Below are positions 52,254-62,387 of a stretch of DNA of 64,000 nucleotides, one piece after another; position 1 is the first letter of the stretch, and each line of letters starts with the position of its first letter. The DNA is from an uncultured Tidjanibacter sp. (lineage in GTDB: Bacteria; Bacteroidota; Bacteroidia; Bacteroidales; Rikenellaceae). Both the position numbers and the translations under genes were made by a program. The notes below the pieces were generated by a model. The model ran no database searches and was not told the DNA's origin. It saw nothing but the letters and a program-made list of their open reading frames with translations. The DNA is taken from contig CALVCL010000001.1 of NCBI GenBank assembly GCA_944326085.1, forward strand, positions 124,001 through 188,000. Direction: 5' to 3'.

Positions 52254-54506
52254 TTATTTGTGATGCTTGCGGTGTTTGCCGCGTTTGGGCTCTTCCTGCT
52301 GAATGCGCGGAGCCTCTATCGGATGAAATGCGCCGGTTCCGAAATCTATGGTGCCGGCCAATTCGAAATCGAGCTGCTTGTGAGCCAAATCGGCACTCTT
52401 GACACGTATGCGTACATTGTCGCCGAGCATCAGCTTGCGGCCAGAACGGTGACCGCGGAGAGCATATTCGTTTTCGTCGAATACGTAAAGGTCGTCGGCT
52501 ATGTCGCGTATGGCAACCATACCTTCGATATGTGTGTCGTTCAATTCAACATATATGCCGCGTTCCGTAACGCCGGATATTACACCGTCGAACTCCTGAC
52601 CTATCTTGTCCTCCATGAATTCCACCATTTTGTATTTTACGGAAGCGCGTTCCGCCTCGGCTGCAACAACCTCCATGTCGGACGAGTGTTCGCACTGCTC
52701 CTTGTAGAATACTATGTCGGCCGATTTGCCGCCGGCAAGGTAGCGTGCCAGCAACCGGTGTACCATCATGTCAGGATAACGTCGGATGGGCGATGTAAAG
52801 TGTGTATAGTAGCGGAACGCCAGTCCGTAGTGGCCGATGTTGTCGGTTGAGTAGTATGCCTTGGCCATGGAGCGTATGGCAAGTGTGGAGATTACATTCT
52901 CCTCGCTCTTGCCCTTTATCTCCTTGAGCAGTCTGTTTAGTTCGTGGGAAATCTCCTTGCCTTTGGCATCGGGCTTGAAGTAGTAGCCGAATTTGAGGAT
53001 GAAGTTGCTGAATTTTTCCAGTTTGTCGGGGTCTGGTTTGTCGTGCACGCGGTAAACGAACGTACGTTCGGCATTGGCTCCTTCACCGCGTTTGCGTCCT
53101 ACGAACTCTGCCACCTTGCGGTTGGCAAGCAACATGAATTCCTCGATGAGCTGGTTGGCTTCTTTCTGCACCTTGAAGTATACGCCCGTAGGCTTACCAT
53201 TTTCATCGAGAGTGAATTTTGCCTCCTCGCGCCCGAACGTTATCGCTCCGTTGCGGAAACGTTCTGCACGCATCTTCTGGGCCAGACGGTTGAGGGTAAG
53301 TATTTCCTCTTTAAAGTCGCCTTCGCCTGTTTCGATTATCTGCTGCGCCTCTTCGTATGTGAAACGGCGGTTTGATTTGATTATGGTACGGCCCAGCCAT
53401 TCTTTGGTGATATTGAGTTCCTCATCCATCTCGAATACTGCCGAGAAACATAGTTTCTCTTCATCGGGACGAAGCGAGCAGAGAAAGTTGGAGAGCTTCT
53501 CGGGGAGCATAGGTATTGTGCGGTCGACGAGGTATACCGATGTGGCACGTTCGCGTCCTTCCGCTTCTATGACGCTGTCCTCCTTTACGTAGTACGTTAC
53601 GTCGGCTATGTGTACACCTACCTCCCATTTGCCTTCTTCAATGGAGCGTATCGAGAGAGCGTCGTCAAAGTCCTTGGCGTCGGCAGGGTCGATGGTGAAG
53701 GTGGTGACGTCGCGGAAGTCGCGGCGGCGGGCTATTTCGTCGGCAGGTATCTCGGACGGTATTTCATCCGCGGCCTTTTCGACATCCTCGGGATATTTGT
53801 AGGGAAGGTTGAATTCGGCAAGTATGGCGTGCATTTCGGTATCGTTGTCTCCTGCAGGCCCCAATACGTCTATTATTTCGCCGACTGGCGACTTGGTGTC
53901 GGCCGGCCACTCCTTAATCTTGACAACGACCTTGTCGTTGTCGTGGAGTTCGAGCCCCTTGGTATGTACGAATATGTCGTACGGCATCTTGCGCGAGTCA
54001 ATCCTCACGAATGCATGGCTGCGGGTAAGTTCCACACGGCCTACATACTGTTTGTCGGCACGGCGGATGATTTCGGTGATTTCGCCTTCAGGATCTCCGC
54101 TGCGTTTGCGGCGGATGATGACCAGACGCACCACATCGTCCTGAAGGGCGTGGTTGGCATTGCGGGCATCTACAAATACATCCCTGTCAAACCCTTCTAC
54201 CTTGACATAGGCCGCTCCCGAAGGTGCCAGGTCGACGATGCCTTCGTATGTGGGCATCTGCGATGTGCTGAGTCTGTATTTGCCCGGTTCAGTTTCTACG
54301 ACACGACCCTCCTTTTTCATGGCTTCGACAATTTCGCGGGTGCGGTAGCGTCCCTCTTTGTCGTTTCCTCCGCTGGCGGAGGCAAGGTTTTTTATCGTGT
54401 ATTTCTTGCAGGGAAACGAGCGGAACAGCTCCGCTATGACGGCGCTGCGGTCGGCGCTGCGTTTCGGTGATGAACCCTTACGGGCCCGTTTTTCCTTTTT
54501 AGCCAT
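52254..54506 (-). CDS. rnr: Ribonuclease R
   Basis: Starting at 54506 (MAKKEKRARKGSSP) it has 750 residues. Features in order: an N-terminal helix-turn-helix region, two OB cold-shock domains, the RNB nuclease domain with the metal-binding DPADAKDFDDAL near 272, SNFLCSLRPDEEKL and TSPIRRYPDMMVHR (both RNB signatures), and a C-terminal S1 domain (GVISGVTERGIYVEL). A basic tail follows. RNase R degrades structured RNA from the 3' end and helps tmRNA quality control. Its promoter box overlaps an earlier possible start. Confidence 0.97.
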   Translation of the reverse strand: MAKKEKRARKGSSPKRSADRSAVIAELFRSFPCKKYTIKNLASASGGNDKEGRYRTREIVEAMKKEGRVVETEPGKYRLSTSQMPTYEGIVDLAPSGAAYVKVEGFDRDVFVDARNANHALQDDVVRLVIIRRKRSGDPEGEITEIIRRADKQYVGRVELTRSHAFVRIDSRKMPYDIFVHTKGLELHDNDKVVVKIKEWPADTKSPVGEIIDVLGPAGDNDTEMHAILAEFNLPYKYPEDVEKAADEIPSEIPADEIARRRDFRDVTTFTIDPADAKDFDDALSIRSIEEGKWEVGVHIADVTYYVKEDSVIEAEGRERATSVYLVDRTIPMLPEKLSNFLCSLRPDEEKLCFSAVFEMDEELNITKEWLGRTIIKSNRRFTYEEAQQIIETGEGDFKEEILTLNRLAQKMRAERFRNGAITFGREEAKFTLDENGKPTGVYFKVQKEANQLIEEFMLLANRKVAEFVGRKRGEGANAERTFVYRVHDKPDPDKLEKFSNFILKFGYYFKPDAKGKEISHELNRLLKEIKGKSEENVISTLAIRSMAKAYYSTDNIGHYGLAFRYYTHFTSPIRRYPDMMVHRLLARYLAGGKSADIVFYKEQCEHSSDMEVVAAEAERASVKYKMVEFMEDKIGQEFDGVISGVTERGIYVELNDTHIEGMVAIRDIADDLYVFDENEYALRGHRSGRKLMLGDNVRIRVKSADLAHKQLDFELAGTIDFGTGAFHPIEAPRIQQEEPKRGKHRKHHK

Positions 54507-54527
54507 ACCTTTGAGTTTTATCGTAAT

Positions 54528-54535
54528 CAAAGGTA
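54528..54535 (-). promoter_or_regulatory. -7 box of rnr
   Basis: TACCTTTG on the minus strand, 21 bp before the chosen start. It overlaps a non-ATG start at 54530, which is therefore improbable. Confidence 0.55.
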
Positions 54536-54672
54536 CGTATAAATTCCGGATATATTATCCAACAGCAGTGTTTGTGGCAATCGCTCTTTGACGCATGTGT
54601 CGTGAAGAACAAAATAAGAATGCCGCCGTCTGCAAACGTCGTAATATTTGCTACCTTTATAAAGGAAATTTT

Positions 54673-56364
54673 ATGACTATGAGAAAACATCGACGGGTGC
54701 GCATGGACAGGAAAGTGCGGATAGTAATGATTGTGCTGGTGGCTGCCGCAGCATTTACCGGTATATGGTTCGGTGCGCAGTGGTGGCTTGAACATAAGAT
54801 TTCGAAGGTATTGGGCAAGGAACTTGCCGGGCTTGATACAAGTTGCTATGTGACCGACATAGGCAAGGTGCGTGTGGATTTGGCACATAGGAGCGTGAGT
54901 TTGCGCGGTGTCAGCATACGCACGCAGCATAACCAGCGCATTCATCGTAACGGTCCTGTGCCGGTGATAGATTTTTACGTAGAGAGAATAGCTGCATCGG
55001 GAGTGTCGTACAGTAAGGGTGACGACGGGCAGCGTAGGGTCAAGGTTCATGAACTTGATGTCATATCGCCGACGATGCAGTTTGAGGGTATCCCCGGCAA
55101 CAGCGGTAAGGACAAATCGGCAGACAGTGTTGCACGGAAAGGCAAAACCAATGGAGTGATACTTGATGTGGGAACGTTGACGATAAGCAACGGTAATTTG
55201 CGGGCTGCATTGTGGCGCGACAAGGAGAAGAGCAGTTATGCCGTTGTCGGTCTTGATTTGTCCGTATCTGGGATATATCTCGGCGGTGGTGGCCCTGACC
55301 GTTTCGTGTCACCCGAAATGACTGCCGATGATGCGGATGCCATGCTGCGTGAAACGGTAGAGAATGCAGGAGTGTCGGGAGTTGCAATGTCGCTGTCGTC
55401 ACTCGACTATGTTTTCAAGAACGGGGCCATGAAGATGGAAGCGGATGAATTGTCGTTTGATACCAGGCAGGAAACGTTTGCGGTTGGACGCCTGGCCATG
55501 CTGCCTCAATATGACAGGGAACAGTATACATTGCTTGTCGGCGACCATACCGACTGGATGAGGGTGGTTGCGGAAGATGTTGAGGGTAACGGCGCGAGGT
55601 TCCCGTTTGTGGCAGGTGAGGAGATGTTTCTTGTCGATAATGTCGGGGTCGGTAAGGTGACGATAGAGGGGTACAAGAACCGTAACCAGCTTCAGACGGA
55701 AAAGGTAAAACCTACGCTTTACGAATCGGTGTGGGCCATTCCGGTGGGAATCGACATACAGACAATTACTGTAGATAATATTGATGTGGTTTATGAGGAG
55801 GTATCGAAAGGTTCCGCAACGCCTGGTGTGCTTGGCTTCTCTGACATGCGTGCAAGGGTTACCGGATTGACAAACAGACCTAAGTCGCCTGACCAGTATT
55901 ATACTATATATAGTGAGGGCTACATATTCGGAAGAGCCTTGATGAAGGCTACGCTGACGATGCCGGCAGCCGAGGGCAACGACCATTTCACTGTCAATGC
56001 ATGGATGGGGCAGATGCCTGCAACGGTGGCCTCGCCTGCAACGGAACCGATTGCCAATGTGAAGATAGTGTCGGGCATGATGCGATATGCGCAGATGTCC
56101 ATGGAGGGCAACTCGCGGGAAGGCAGGTCGGTTGTGAACATGGTGTACGACGACCTGCGGATTTCGATACTCGACAGGAAAAAGCCCGGACATGAGCGCG
56201 AACTTCTCACGGCGCTGGCCAACGATGTCGTACTGCGTCACAGCAATCCTGTTGATGGCTGCGAGAGGGTAGGCAGGGGAGAAGCGCGCAGGGATGTACA
56301 TAAAGCATATTGGAACTTTATCTGGAAGATTGCTTTCTCAGGCGTGATTGACATTCTTGTGTAG
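54673..56364 (+). CDS. Large single-span protein of unknown function (AsmA/DUF748-like appearance)
   Basis: I take the start at ATG 54673 (563 residues); a longer frame starts without ATG context. There is a basic N-terminus and one transmembrane helix at about 17-40 (RIVMIVLVAAAAFTGIWFG). A long, mostly beta-rich exterior follows (ISKVLGKELAGLDTSCYVTD, DIGKVRVDLAHRSVSLRGVS). Short hydrophobic-strand repeats with phrases like TLTISNGNLRAALW and QTITVDNIDVVYEE look like the AsmA/TamB/DUF748 envelope proteins. I do not recognise a specific family, and the C-terminal ending has a final hydrophobic patch. The gene stands alone with a terminator after it. Confidence 0.6.
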   Translation: MTMRKHRRVRMDRKVRIVMIVLVAAAAFTGIWFGAQWWLEHKISKVLGKELAGLDTSCYVTDIGKVRVDLAHRSVSLRGVSIRTQHNQRIHRNGPVPVIDFYVERIAASGVSYSKGDDGQRRVKVHELDVISPTMQFEGIPGNSGKDKSADSVARKGKTNGVILDVGTLTISNGNLRAALWRDKEKSSYAVVGLDLSVSGIYLGGGGPDRFVSPEMTADDADAMLRETVENAGVSGVAMSLSSLDYVFKNGAMKMEADELSFDTRQETFAVGRLAMLPQYDREQYTLLVGDHTDWMRVVAEDVEGNGARFPFVAGEEMFLVDNVGVGKVTIEGYKNRNQLQTEKVKPTLYESVWAIPVGIDIQTITVDNIDVVYEEVSKGSATPGVLGFSDMRARVTGLTNRPKSPDQYYTIYSEGYIFGRALMKATLTMPAAEGNDHFTVNAWMGQMPATVASPATEPIANVKIVSGMMRYAQMSMEGNSREGRSVVNMVYDDLRISILDRKKPGHERELLTALANDVVLRHSNPVDGCERVGRGEARRDVHKAYWNFIWKIAFSGVIDILV

Positions 56365-56381
56365 TGCGGCCAGGGTTAAAA

Positions 56382-56415
56382 CTAAAGGCGTACCCCATAT
56401 GGGATACGCCTTTAG
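56382..56415. terminator. Terminator between the single-span protein gene and guaA
   Basis: The near-palindrome around CTAAAGGCGTA and TACGCCTTTAG (56382-56415) has one mismatched pair inside; it lies between convergent genes. Confidence 0.75.
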
Positions 56416-56431
56416 TGCTGTGTCGTTGGAA

Positions 56432-57961
56432 TTATTCCCACTCTATTGTTGCCGGCGGTTTCGAGGAGACATCATACACTACGCGGTTGATGCCGCGCAC
56501 CTTGTTTATGATGTCGTTCGATACGCGTGCGAGGAAGTCGTACGGAAGGTGTACCCAGTCGGCAGTCATGCCGTCGGTCGAGGTAACGGCCCTTAGAGCC
56601 ACGCAGCTTTCGTATGTGCGTTCATCGCCCATAACACCTACGCTCTTTACGGGCAGCAGTATCGTTCCTGCCTGCCATACCTTGTCGTACAGTCCCCACT
56701 CCTTGAGTGCATCCATGTATATCTTGTCAGCCTCCTGAAGGATGGCTACACGCTCTGGAGTCACTTCGCCCAATATCCTGATGCCGAGACCTGGGCCGGG
56801 GAACGGATGACGGTCGAGTATCATCGGGTCGATGCCGAGGGTGCGGCCTACACGTCTTACCTCATCCTTAAAGAGAAGGCGGAGCGGTTCGACAATCTTG
56901 AGGTCCATCTTTTCGGGAAGACCGCCCACGTTGTGGTGCGACTTAATTGTGGCTGACGGACCGTTTACCGATGCGCTTTCTATGACATCGGGGTATATTG
57001 TCCCTTGTGCAAGCCATTTTACATCTTTGATAGCCTGCGCCTCTGTATTGAATACCTCTATGAAGTCGCGTCCGATGATTTTGCGCTTGGCTTCAGGGTC
57101 TGTTATGCCGCGAAGGTCGCCAAGGAACTTATCTCCGGCCTGTACGCCCTTGACATTGAGGCCCATGTGTTTATATGATGCAAGCACATCCTTGAATTCA
57201 TCCTTTCGGAGCAGGCCTGTATCCACGAATATGCAGTAGAGGTTTTGGCCGATGGCCTTGTGGAGCAGAACTGCGGCAACGGAAGAGTCTACACCGCCGG
57301 AAAGCCCGAGAACGACCTTGTCGTTGCCGAGTTTCTCGCGCAGTTCCCTTACGGAGCTGTCCACGAACGATTCCGGACTCCAGTCCTGCGAACAGCCGCA
57401 TATGCCTACTACAAAGTTGCGGAGCAACTGCAGCCCGTCGGTAGAATGGTAAACTTCCGGGTGGAACTGTATGCCCCATGTCTGCTCGCCGTTTATGCGG
57501 AATGCCGCATTGTGCACATCGTCGGTGCTGGCGGTCACTTCATAGTTGGCGGGGAGCATGGTTATTGTGTCGCCGTGCGACATCCATACCTGTGTGCGCT
57601 GTGGAAGACCCTTGAGCAACTCGTCATCGGCCTTGGTAACGTTGAGCATGGCACGGCCGTATTCGCGGCTGGCTGTCGGTTCTACCTGTCCGCCGTAGTT
57701 GTGGGCGAGCCACTGTGCACCATAGCATACGCCGAGGAGCGGCATCTTGCCCTTTATGCCGCTGAGGTCGGGCTGGGGGGCATTGTTGTCGCGTACAGAG
57801 TAGGGACTTCCTGAGAGTATCACTCCCTTCACCGTGCTGTCCATGGCCGGTATCTTGTTGAAGGGGTGTATCTCGCAGTAGATGTTCAACTCACGTACCC
57901 TGCGGGCGATGAGCTGCGTGTACTGCGAGCCGAAGTCTAATATTATGATTTTTTCCTGCAT
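56432..57961 (-). CDS. guaA: GMP synthase (glutamine-hydrolysing)
   Basis: The 509-residue enzyme makes GMP from XMP. The class I glutaminase has Cys79 in [13 protein letters not shown], with the His/Glu pair in FHPEVYHS near 165. The ATP-pyrophosphatase P-loop [14 protein letters not shown] is near 218. The C-terminal dimerisation domain ends in PPATIEWE, typical of GuaA. It lies downstream of guaB on the same strand with a 174-bp spacer that contains two hairpins. Confidence 0.98.
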   Translation of the reverse strand: MQEKIIILDFGSQYTQLIARRVRELNIYCEIHPFNKIPAMDSTVKGVILSGSPYSVRDNNAPQPDLSGIKGKMPLLGVCYGAQWLAHNYGGQVEPTASREYGRAMLNVTKADDELLKGLPQRTQVWMSHGDTITMLPANYEVTASTDDVHNAAFRINGEQTWGIQFHPEVYHSTDGLQLLRNFVVGICGCSQDWSPESFVDSSVRELREKLGNDKVVLGLSGGVDSSVAAVLLHKAIGQNLYCIFVDTGLLRKDEFKDVLASYKHMGLNVKGVQAGDKFLGDLRGITDPEAKRKIIGRDFIEVFNTEAQAIKDVKWLAQGTIYPDVIESASVNGPSATIKSHHNVGGLPEKMDLKIVEPLRLLFKDEVRRVGRTLGIDPMILDRHPFPGPGLGIRILGEVTPERVAILQEADKIYMDALKEWGLYDKVWQAGTILLPVKSVGVMGDERTYESCVALRAVTSTDGMTADWVHLPYDFLARVSNDIINKVRGINRVVYDVSSKPPATIEWE

Positions 57962-58135
57962 CTGTTATGTTGAAATTTAAGGTTGCTTAATCCGCTCGTG
58001 TCACTGCAGGTGGCGGTGACACGTCATTTCGGGTTTTAACCTTGAGGAGGATTTGCCGGACGGGACTTTTATCCTCTCCACAAATCCTCCTCATTGTTGT
58101 GTCAGCATATTTTCTCTGGCCGGCAGAGATGTTTG
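57962..58135 (-). promoter_or_regulatory. Structured guaB-guaA spacer
   Basis: The spacer has a 7-bp hairpin (57997-58003 with 58017-58023) and a 13-bp perfect inverted repeat, TGAGGAGGATTTG (58043-58055) with CAAATCCTCCTCA (58081-58093). It could end guaB transcription partly or form a leader for guaA. A purine riboswitch core is not obvious. Confidence 0.4.
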
Positions 58136-59608
58136 TTATTCGCCGCGCGAATAGTTCGGGGCCTCGCGGGTTATTGTCACGTCGTGCGGGTGGTTTTCAA
58201 TTACGCCTGCGGATGTGATTTTCACGAAGCTTGCCGTTTTGAGGGCCTCAATATCTTTTGCTCCGCAGTAGCCCATACCGGATTTCAAGCCGCCGATGAG
58301 CTGATATATGGTCTCGCTGAGATAACCTTTGAACGGAACGCGTGCTTCAATGCCTTCCGGCACAAACTTGCTGGTATCGGTTTCTTCGCCTTGGAAGTAA
58401 CGGTCTTTGGAACCCTTGTTCATGGCTTCTACCGAACCCATGCCCCTGTATTCCTTGAACTTTCTGCCATTGTAGATGATGGTTTCGCCTGGCGACTCTT
58501 CTGTGCCTGCAAGCATGGAGCCTACCATGACGCAGTCGCCGCCGGCAGCGAGGGCTTTGACTATGTCCCCGGAATAGCGCAGACCGCCATCGGCGATAAC
58601 CGGTATGCCAGAGCCTGCGAGTTCTTTGGCTACATTGTAAATGGCCGTAAGCTGTGGCACGCCTACACCTGCAACTACACGGGTTGTGCAGATTGAGCCA
58701 GGACCGATACCTACCTTGACACCGTCAGCTCCTGCATTGACAAGGGCACGTGCAGCAGCACCGGTTGCAATGTTGCCGGCAACTACGTCAAGGGTCGGGA
58801 ACTTGGCCTTTATGGAACGAAGGGTATTGGCTACATTGATGTGGTGGCCGTGAGCGGTATCGAGCACTACCGCATCTACATCTTCGGCATAGAGGGCTGC
58901 AACCCTGTCGAGAACATCGGGGGTGACACCTACACCGGCAGCTACGCGCAAACGGCCTTTGTCATCCTTGCATGCGTTGGGGTTGTCCTTCATCTTAGTG
59001 ATGTCGCGGTAGGTTATGAGACCGATGAGCTTACCGGAATTATCCACTACGGGGAGTTTCTCAATTTTGTGTCTGCGCAATATCTCGGCCGCATTTTTGA
59101 GATCCGGATTGTGGGTTGTGATGAGGCCTTCCTTGGTCATCACCTCCTCGATGCGGCGGGAGAGGTCTTTCTGGAAGCGGAGGTCGCGGTTCGTGACAAT
59201 ACCGATAAGAGTCTTGTCGGAAGCCACTACAGGTATACCGCCTATGCGGTGCTCCTTCATGAGTTTGAGGGCATCGCCGATGGTATTCTCCTTTAGAATG
59301 GTAACAGGGTCGTATATCATGCCGTTTTCGGCACGTTTAACTTTACGCACCTGAGCAGCTTGCTGCTCGGTGGTCATGTTTTTGTGTATCACTCCGATAC
59401 CGCCCTCCCTTGCAAGCGCTATGGCCAGCGGAGCCTCGGTAACGGTATCCATTGCTGCAGAAACTATCGGGATGTTGAGCGCGATATTACGCGAGAAATG
59501 CGTAGTGATATTCACCTCTCGCGGCAACACTTCCGAATAGGCAGGAACCAGAAGGACATCGTCAAACGTCAGTCCCTCTGTAATTACTCTTTCATCGATA
59601 AATGACAT
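58136..59608 (-). CDS. guaB: IMP dehydrogenase
   Basis: The 490-residue enzyme oxidises IMP to XMP, the first committed step to GMP. It has [20 protein letters not shown] at the start and two CBS domains at about 95-205. The catalytic Cys is in [19 protein letters not shown] near 300-318, and the flap region carries [10 protein letters not shown] near 390. Length is normal. guaA follows; the pair forms a purine unit. A TATTTTTG box lies at 59631-59638 on its strand. Confidence 0.98.
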   Translation of the reverse strand: MSFIDERVITEGLTFDDVLLVPAYSEVLPREVNITTHFSRNIALNIPIVSAAMDTVTEAPLAIALAREGGIGVIHKNMTTEQQAAQVRKVKRAENGMIYDPVTILKENTIGDALKLMKEHRIGGIPVVASDKTLIGIVTNRDLRFQKDLSRRIEEVMTKEGLITTHNPDLKNAAEILRRHKIEKLPVVDNSGKLIGLITYRDITKMKDNPNACKDDKGRLRVAAGVGVTPDVLDRVAALYAEDVDAVVLDTAHGHHINVANTLRSIKAKFPTLDVVAGNIATGAAARALVNAGADGVKVGIGPGSICTTRVVAGVGVPQLTAIYNVAKELAGSGIPVIADGGLRYSGDIVKALAAGGDCVMVGSMLAGTEESPGETIIYNGRKFKEYRGMGSVEAMNKGSKDRYFQGEETDTSKFVPEGIEARVPFKGYLSETIYQLIGGLKSGMGYCGAKDIEALKTASFVKITSAGVIENHPHDVTITREAPNYSRGE

Positions 59609-59630
59609 GGTATCGGGATTTTGTTGCCTG

Positions 59631-59638
59631 CAAAAATA
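59631..59638 (-). promoter_or_regulatory. -7 box of guaB
   Basis: TATTTTTG on the minus strand, 22 bp before the start at 59608. Confidence 0.55.
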
Positions 59639-59744
59639 CGAATAATTCCTTACATATTCTCTTTTGCTGCATATTTTTGATTGTAAGCCATACTGATTGG
59701 CGCTTTGTAAGACGGGTGTCGAGGCAGCGCAGCGGAATGCTATA

Positions 59745-60167
59745 TTATTCTATGCGTTTCAAAGCCTCCTGGAAACGCGGGTTGTTGCGTATGGCGTCAA
59801 GGTCGGAGTCGTTCATGGTGTGGGTGTAGTTGTCCCAACCGTTGTTGACGGCATTTATAAAAGCATCGACACCGCCGTCCGTGTCACCGCGCAATGTTCG
59901 TAGACATGCGACGTTGTACCAAACCATGCCCATCATCGGGCGTATGATTTCCTTTACGTTGCCTGGCTGCTGTTCGTAGAGGACTATCATGGCCATGCAG
60001 ACACTTTCGAGTTCTTCCCTGTTGTCGAGGTTGATGGCGTTTATCATACGCTCATTGAGCGGTTCGAGTTGCTCGATGAAACGGGTCATGTCATCCGGTT
60101 CCTGTGCCTGCGATACGGCTGCTGCTGAAAGCAGTGTCGCCAATAGTGCTACTATAAGTTTTTTCAT
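59745..60167 (-). CDS. Small secreted TPR-like protein of unknown function
   Basis: The 140-residue protein has a signal peptide (about 1-22, ending SQAQ). The mature part is helical, with a TPR-like end motif (VWYNVACLRTLRGDTDGGVDAFINAVNNG) and a DLDAIRNNPRFQEALKRI ending seen in TPR end-of-group domains. It lies 67 bp after the transporter/acyltransferase fusion gene on the same strand, so cotranscription is possible. The function is unknown. Confidence 0.75.
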   Translation of the reverse strand: MKKLIVALLATLLSAAAVSQAQEPDDMTRFIEQLEPLNERMINAINLDNREELESVCMAMIVLYEQQPGNVKEIIRPMMGMVWYNVACLRTLRGDTDGGVDAFINAVNNGWDNYTHTMNDSDLDAIRNNPRFQEALKRIE

Positions 60168-60234
60168 GGTGTGTGAGTGTTGTGCCCGTATGCGGGCTGA
60201 TTTAAGTTTGTTGTGTTGCTACATTGCGTAGCGG

Positions 60235-62277
60235 TTAGTGCCTTTGATGGATTTCCGGTCGCGCCATGTCCAGCATGCGCTCGTGGAGTAGGTCCGTTAT
60301 GCGTTGTTTTTCATCGTGCGGGTCATTGACAGGGTCGAAGGTCACCGGTTCTCCAATGCTGAATGTACGATGCCTGCGGTCGGCATATATCGGATAAAAC
60401 CTCAGGCATTTGCCGGTCGTGTTGTAATACATTCTGCCAATATTGGCGAAACCTGTAAACATGCGGCCGACCGAGTCGGTGAGGTGCTCGACGGTCATCT
60501 TGTTGCCGCGTTTTACCCTGCGGGGCTTTTCCGGAAATATCAGCACGTTGTCTCCTTCTGCAAGGACCTTTACCGTATCGTCGAAAGTTGACATCACATT
60601 GCGCAGACTGTTTTTTTCGACAGGGATTGGGTTGAACGAATTCAACGCCCATGTCACAGGGTAGGACAATCCCCTGGCGATTGCAATTTTGACTCTCTTC
60701 CACGGGAGAGGTATCCGGTAGATGAAGCGTGAGTACATCTCCTGTGCCGCCATTTTGCGGTCAACCATTTTACGGTCTATCCATGGTCTGAAATATGTCG
60801 GCAGATAAATCACGGCGGCTATAGGGCCGTAGATGATGCCGTGGTTGCAGACGAATATTGACGGGAAATTGGTTTTGTCCATGTTGTCCTGTCCGCGTAC
60901 GCGTAAGTGCAGGAACGGCTTGACGAAAAAGGCGATTATCTTCACTCCGAACTTTACGCGTTTTCTGTCGACAAGATTGCTGCGAAGGTTTTGTTTGGTT
61001 GGGCGGTTGTGATTGATGCCGCTTGTATATACGAGTAATTTCTGTCGACTGCGTTCATCGAGCGGCTGCCGCAGGGCGAAAAAAATACTTGCAAGCATTG
61101 AAAGTACGGGCAGCTGCACGAGGATACTTCGGAATAGCGGAGCAAGGCCCGGTTCATTGGAGACGGGTATTATGAATACCCACACTGTCACGACACACAG
61201 CATGATGCAGTTGGAGAATATTACTGCGATTATCTGTGTTATCAAAGACATGAAGTGCAGGTCGCGGTCGCTGACCTTGCGATCGGCCAGCCGTGCCACC
61301 AGCTTGAAATCACGGTTGTATCGGTTGAGTACAGATGTGATGCATGCGAGCCCGAATCCCCAGAAGCATGCCCATAATGTAGACTCCCATACCCCCTTGA
61401 CATGTAGCATCATCAGTGAACCTGCTATCCACATTGCTGCGCCGACTATGAACAGGTTGAGGCTCAATACCCATCCGCGCCTGTTTACCAGTCTGGAGAA
61501 AAGTTCGGAAAACAGCAGTACGGCTACAACCCATATGCCCATATATGCGTACGTGCCTGCCGAGAATGACTGTGTGCTGAAGCTGACATAGCATATGTAC
61601 ATAAGTACACCGAGGCTTAGGGCTATCTGGGCATACAACGACATGTTCGAGAACATTTTGTATGAAAATATTTCGCCCATGTTATTGCGCCGCATGTTGG
61701 ATATATATTTTGAAAGGGATGCCATCGTGCTGCTTTGATATGATAGCAACAGACCTGTGATTGCATATCCGGCCAAAATAGTCCACAGCACGGTAGGGTT
61801 TTCGATGTCTAATACCCATACGAAGAACAGGCACGGCAGGAAGAAAAGCAACTGGAAAAGTCCCTTGTAGATGCGGTTTGCGAGACCTGGTTTGTTCAGT
61901 GCATCGTTGACTTTCCAGGACAGTATGTTCCGTGCTGCAATCAGCAGTACGAAAAATGATACAAGGTTGGCGGCTGCCGTATGGAAGATTGTAGGGAATA
62001 CGAAAATAAGTGCAAGGCCTGCCATGACAGATGCCGACAGCAACAGCCATGCGACAAGGTGAGAACTGCTGCGGCTTTTGCGTGAAAAATGGCGGAGATT
62101 CCCCGCAAAGTACAGTGTCCAGACATTGGCGAACAGGAACAGTGCCGCACCGTACAGCGGTGCGCCGATGATATAATGGCCAACCATCATGCAGAGTATG
62201 AGCTGCAGGAAGTCGGCATTGACATTCGACAGGCTCAGTGCCATGTTGACCCTGTATGATTTTTTAACGGCTGTCAT
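60235..62277 (-). CDS. Membrane transporter-like/PlsC-like acyltransferase fusion
   Basis: The 680-residue protein joins two parts. Residues about 20-420 hold about 12 hydrophobic helices arranged like an MFS transporter. Residues about 430-680 resemble a lysophospholipid acyltransferase (PlsC): FPSIFVCNHGIIYGP near 470-484, RKMVDRKMAAQEM, and NVLIFPEKPRRVKRG near 570-584, where FPEGTR is expected. The usual HX4D motif reads HGIIYG, so its Asp is missing. The layout recalls LplT-Aas lysophospholipid flippase/acyltransferase fusions. That role is inference, and the altered motif casts doubt on normal acyltransfer. Confidence 0.75.
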   Translation of the reverse strand: MTAVKKSYRVNMALSLSNVNADFLQLILCMMVGHYIIGAPLYGAALFLFANVWTLYFAGNLRHFSRKSRSSSHLVAWLLLSASVMAGLALIFVFPTIFHTAAANLVSFFVLLIAARNILSWKVNDALNKPGLANRIYKGLFQLLFFLPCLFFVWVLDIENPTVLWTILAGYAITGLLLSYQSSTMASLSKYISNMRRNNMGEIFSYKMFSNMSLYAQIALSLGVLMYICYVSFSTQSFSAGTYAYMGIWVVAVLLFSELFSRLVNRRGWVLSLNLFIVGAAMWIAGSLMMLHVKGVWESTLWACFWGFGLACITSVLNRYNRDFKLVARLADRKVSDRDLHFMSLITQIIAVIFSNCIMLCVVTVWVFIIPVSNEPGLAPLFRSILVQLPVLSMLASIFFALRQPLDERSRQKLLVYTSGINHNRPTKQNLRSNLVDRKRVKFGVKIIAFFVKPFLHLRVRGQDNMDKTNFPSIFVCNHGIIYGPIAAVIYLPTYFRPWIDRKMVDRKMAAQEMYSRFIYRIPLPWKRVKIAIARGLSYPVTWALNSFNPIPVEKNSLRNVMSTFDDTVKVLAEGDNVLIFPEKPRRVKRGNKMTVEHLTDSVGRMFTGFANIGRMYYNTTGKCLRFYPIYADRRHRTFSIGEPVTFDPVNDPHDEKQRITDLLHERMLDMARPEIHQRH

Positions 62278-62359
62278 TCGTTCGGGTTATGGTGTGAGAC
62301 TGCGGTTTATGTTCCGGTTGGAAGCATCAGGTCGTTTTGCATCAGCAGAACAACATCTG

Positions 62360-62367
62360 CAAATATA
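62360..62367 (-). promoter_or_regulatory. -7 box of the transporter/acyltransferase fusion gene
   Basis: TATATTTG on the minus strand, 82 bp before the start at 62277. It lies between this gene and the DUF4435 gene. Confidence 0.5.
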
Positions 62368-62387
62368 CGCAAAAAAAGAAGCCGTGG

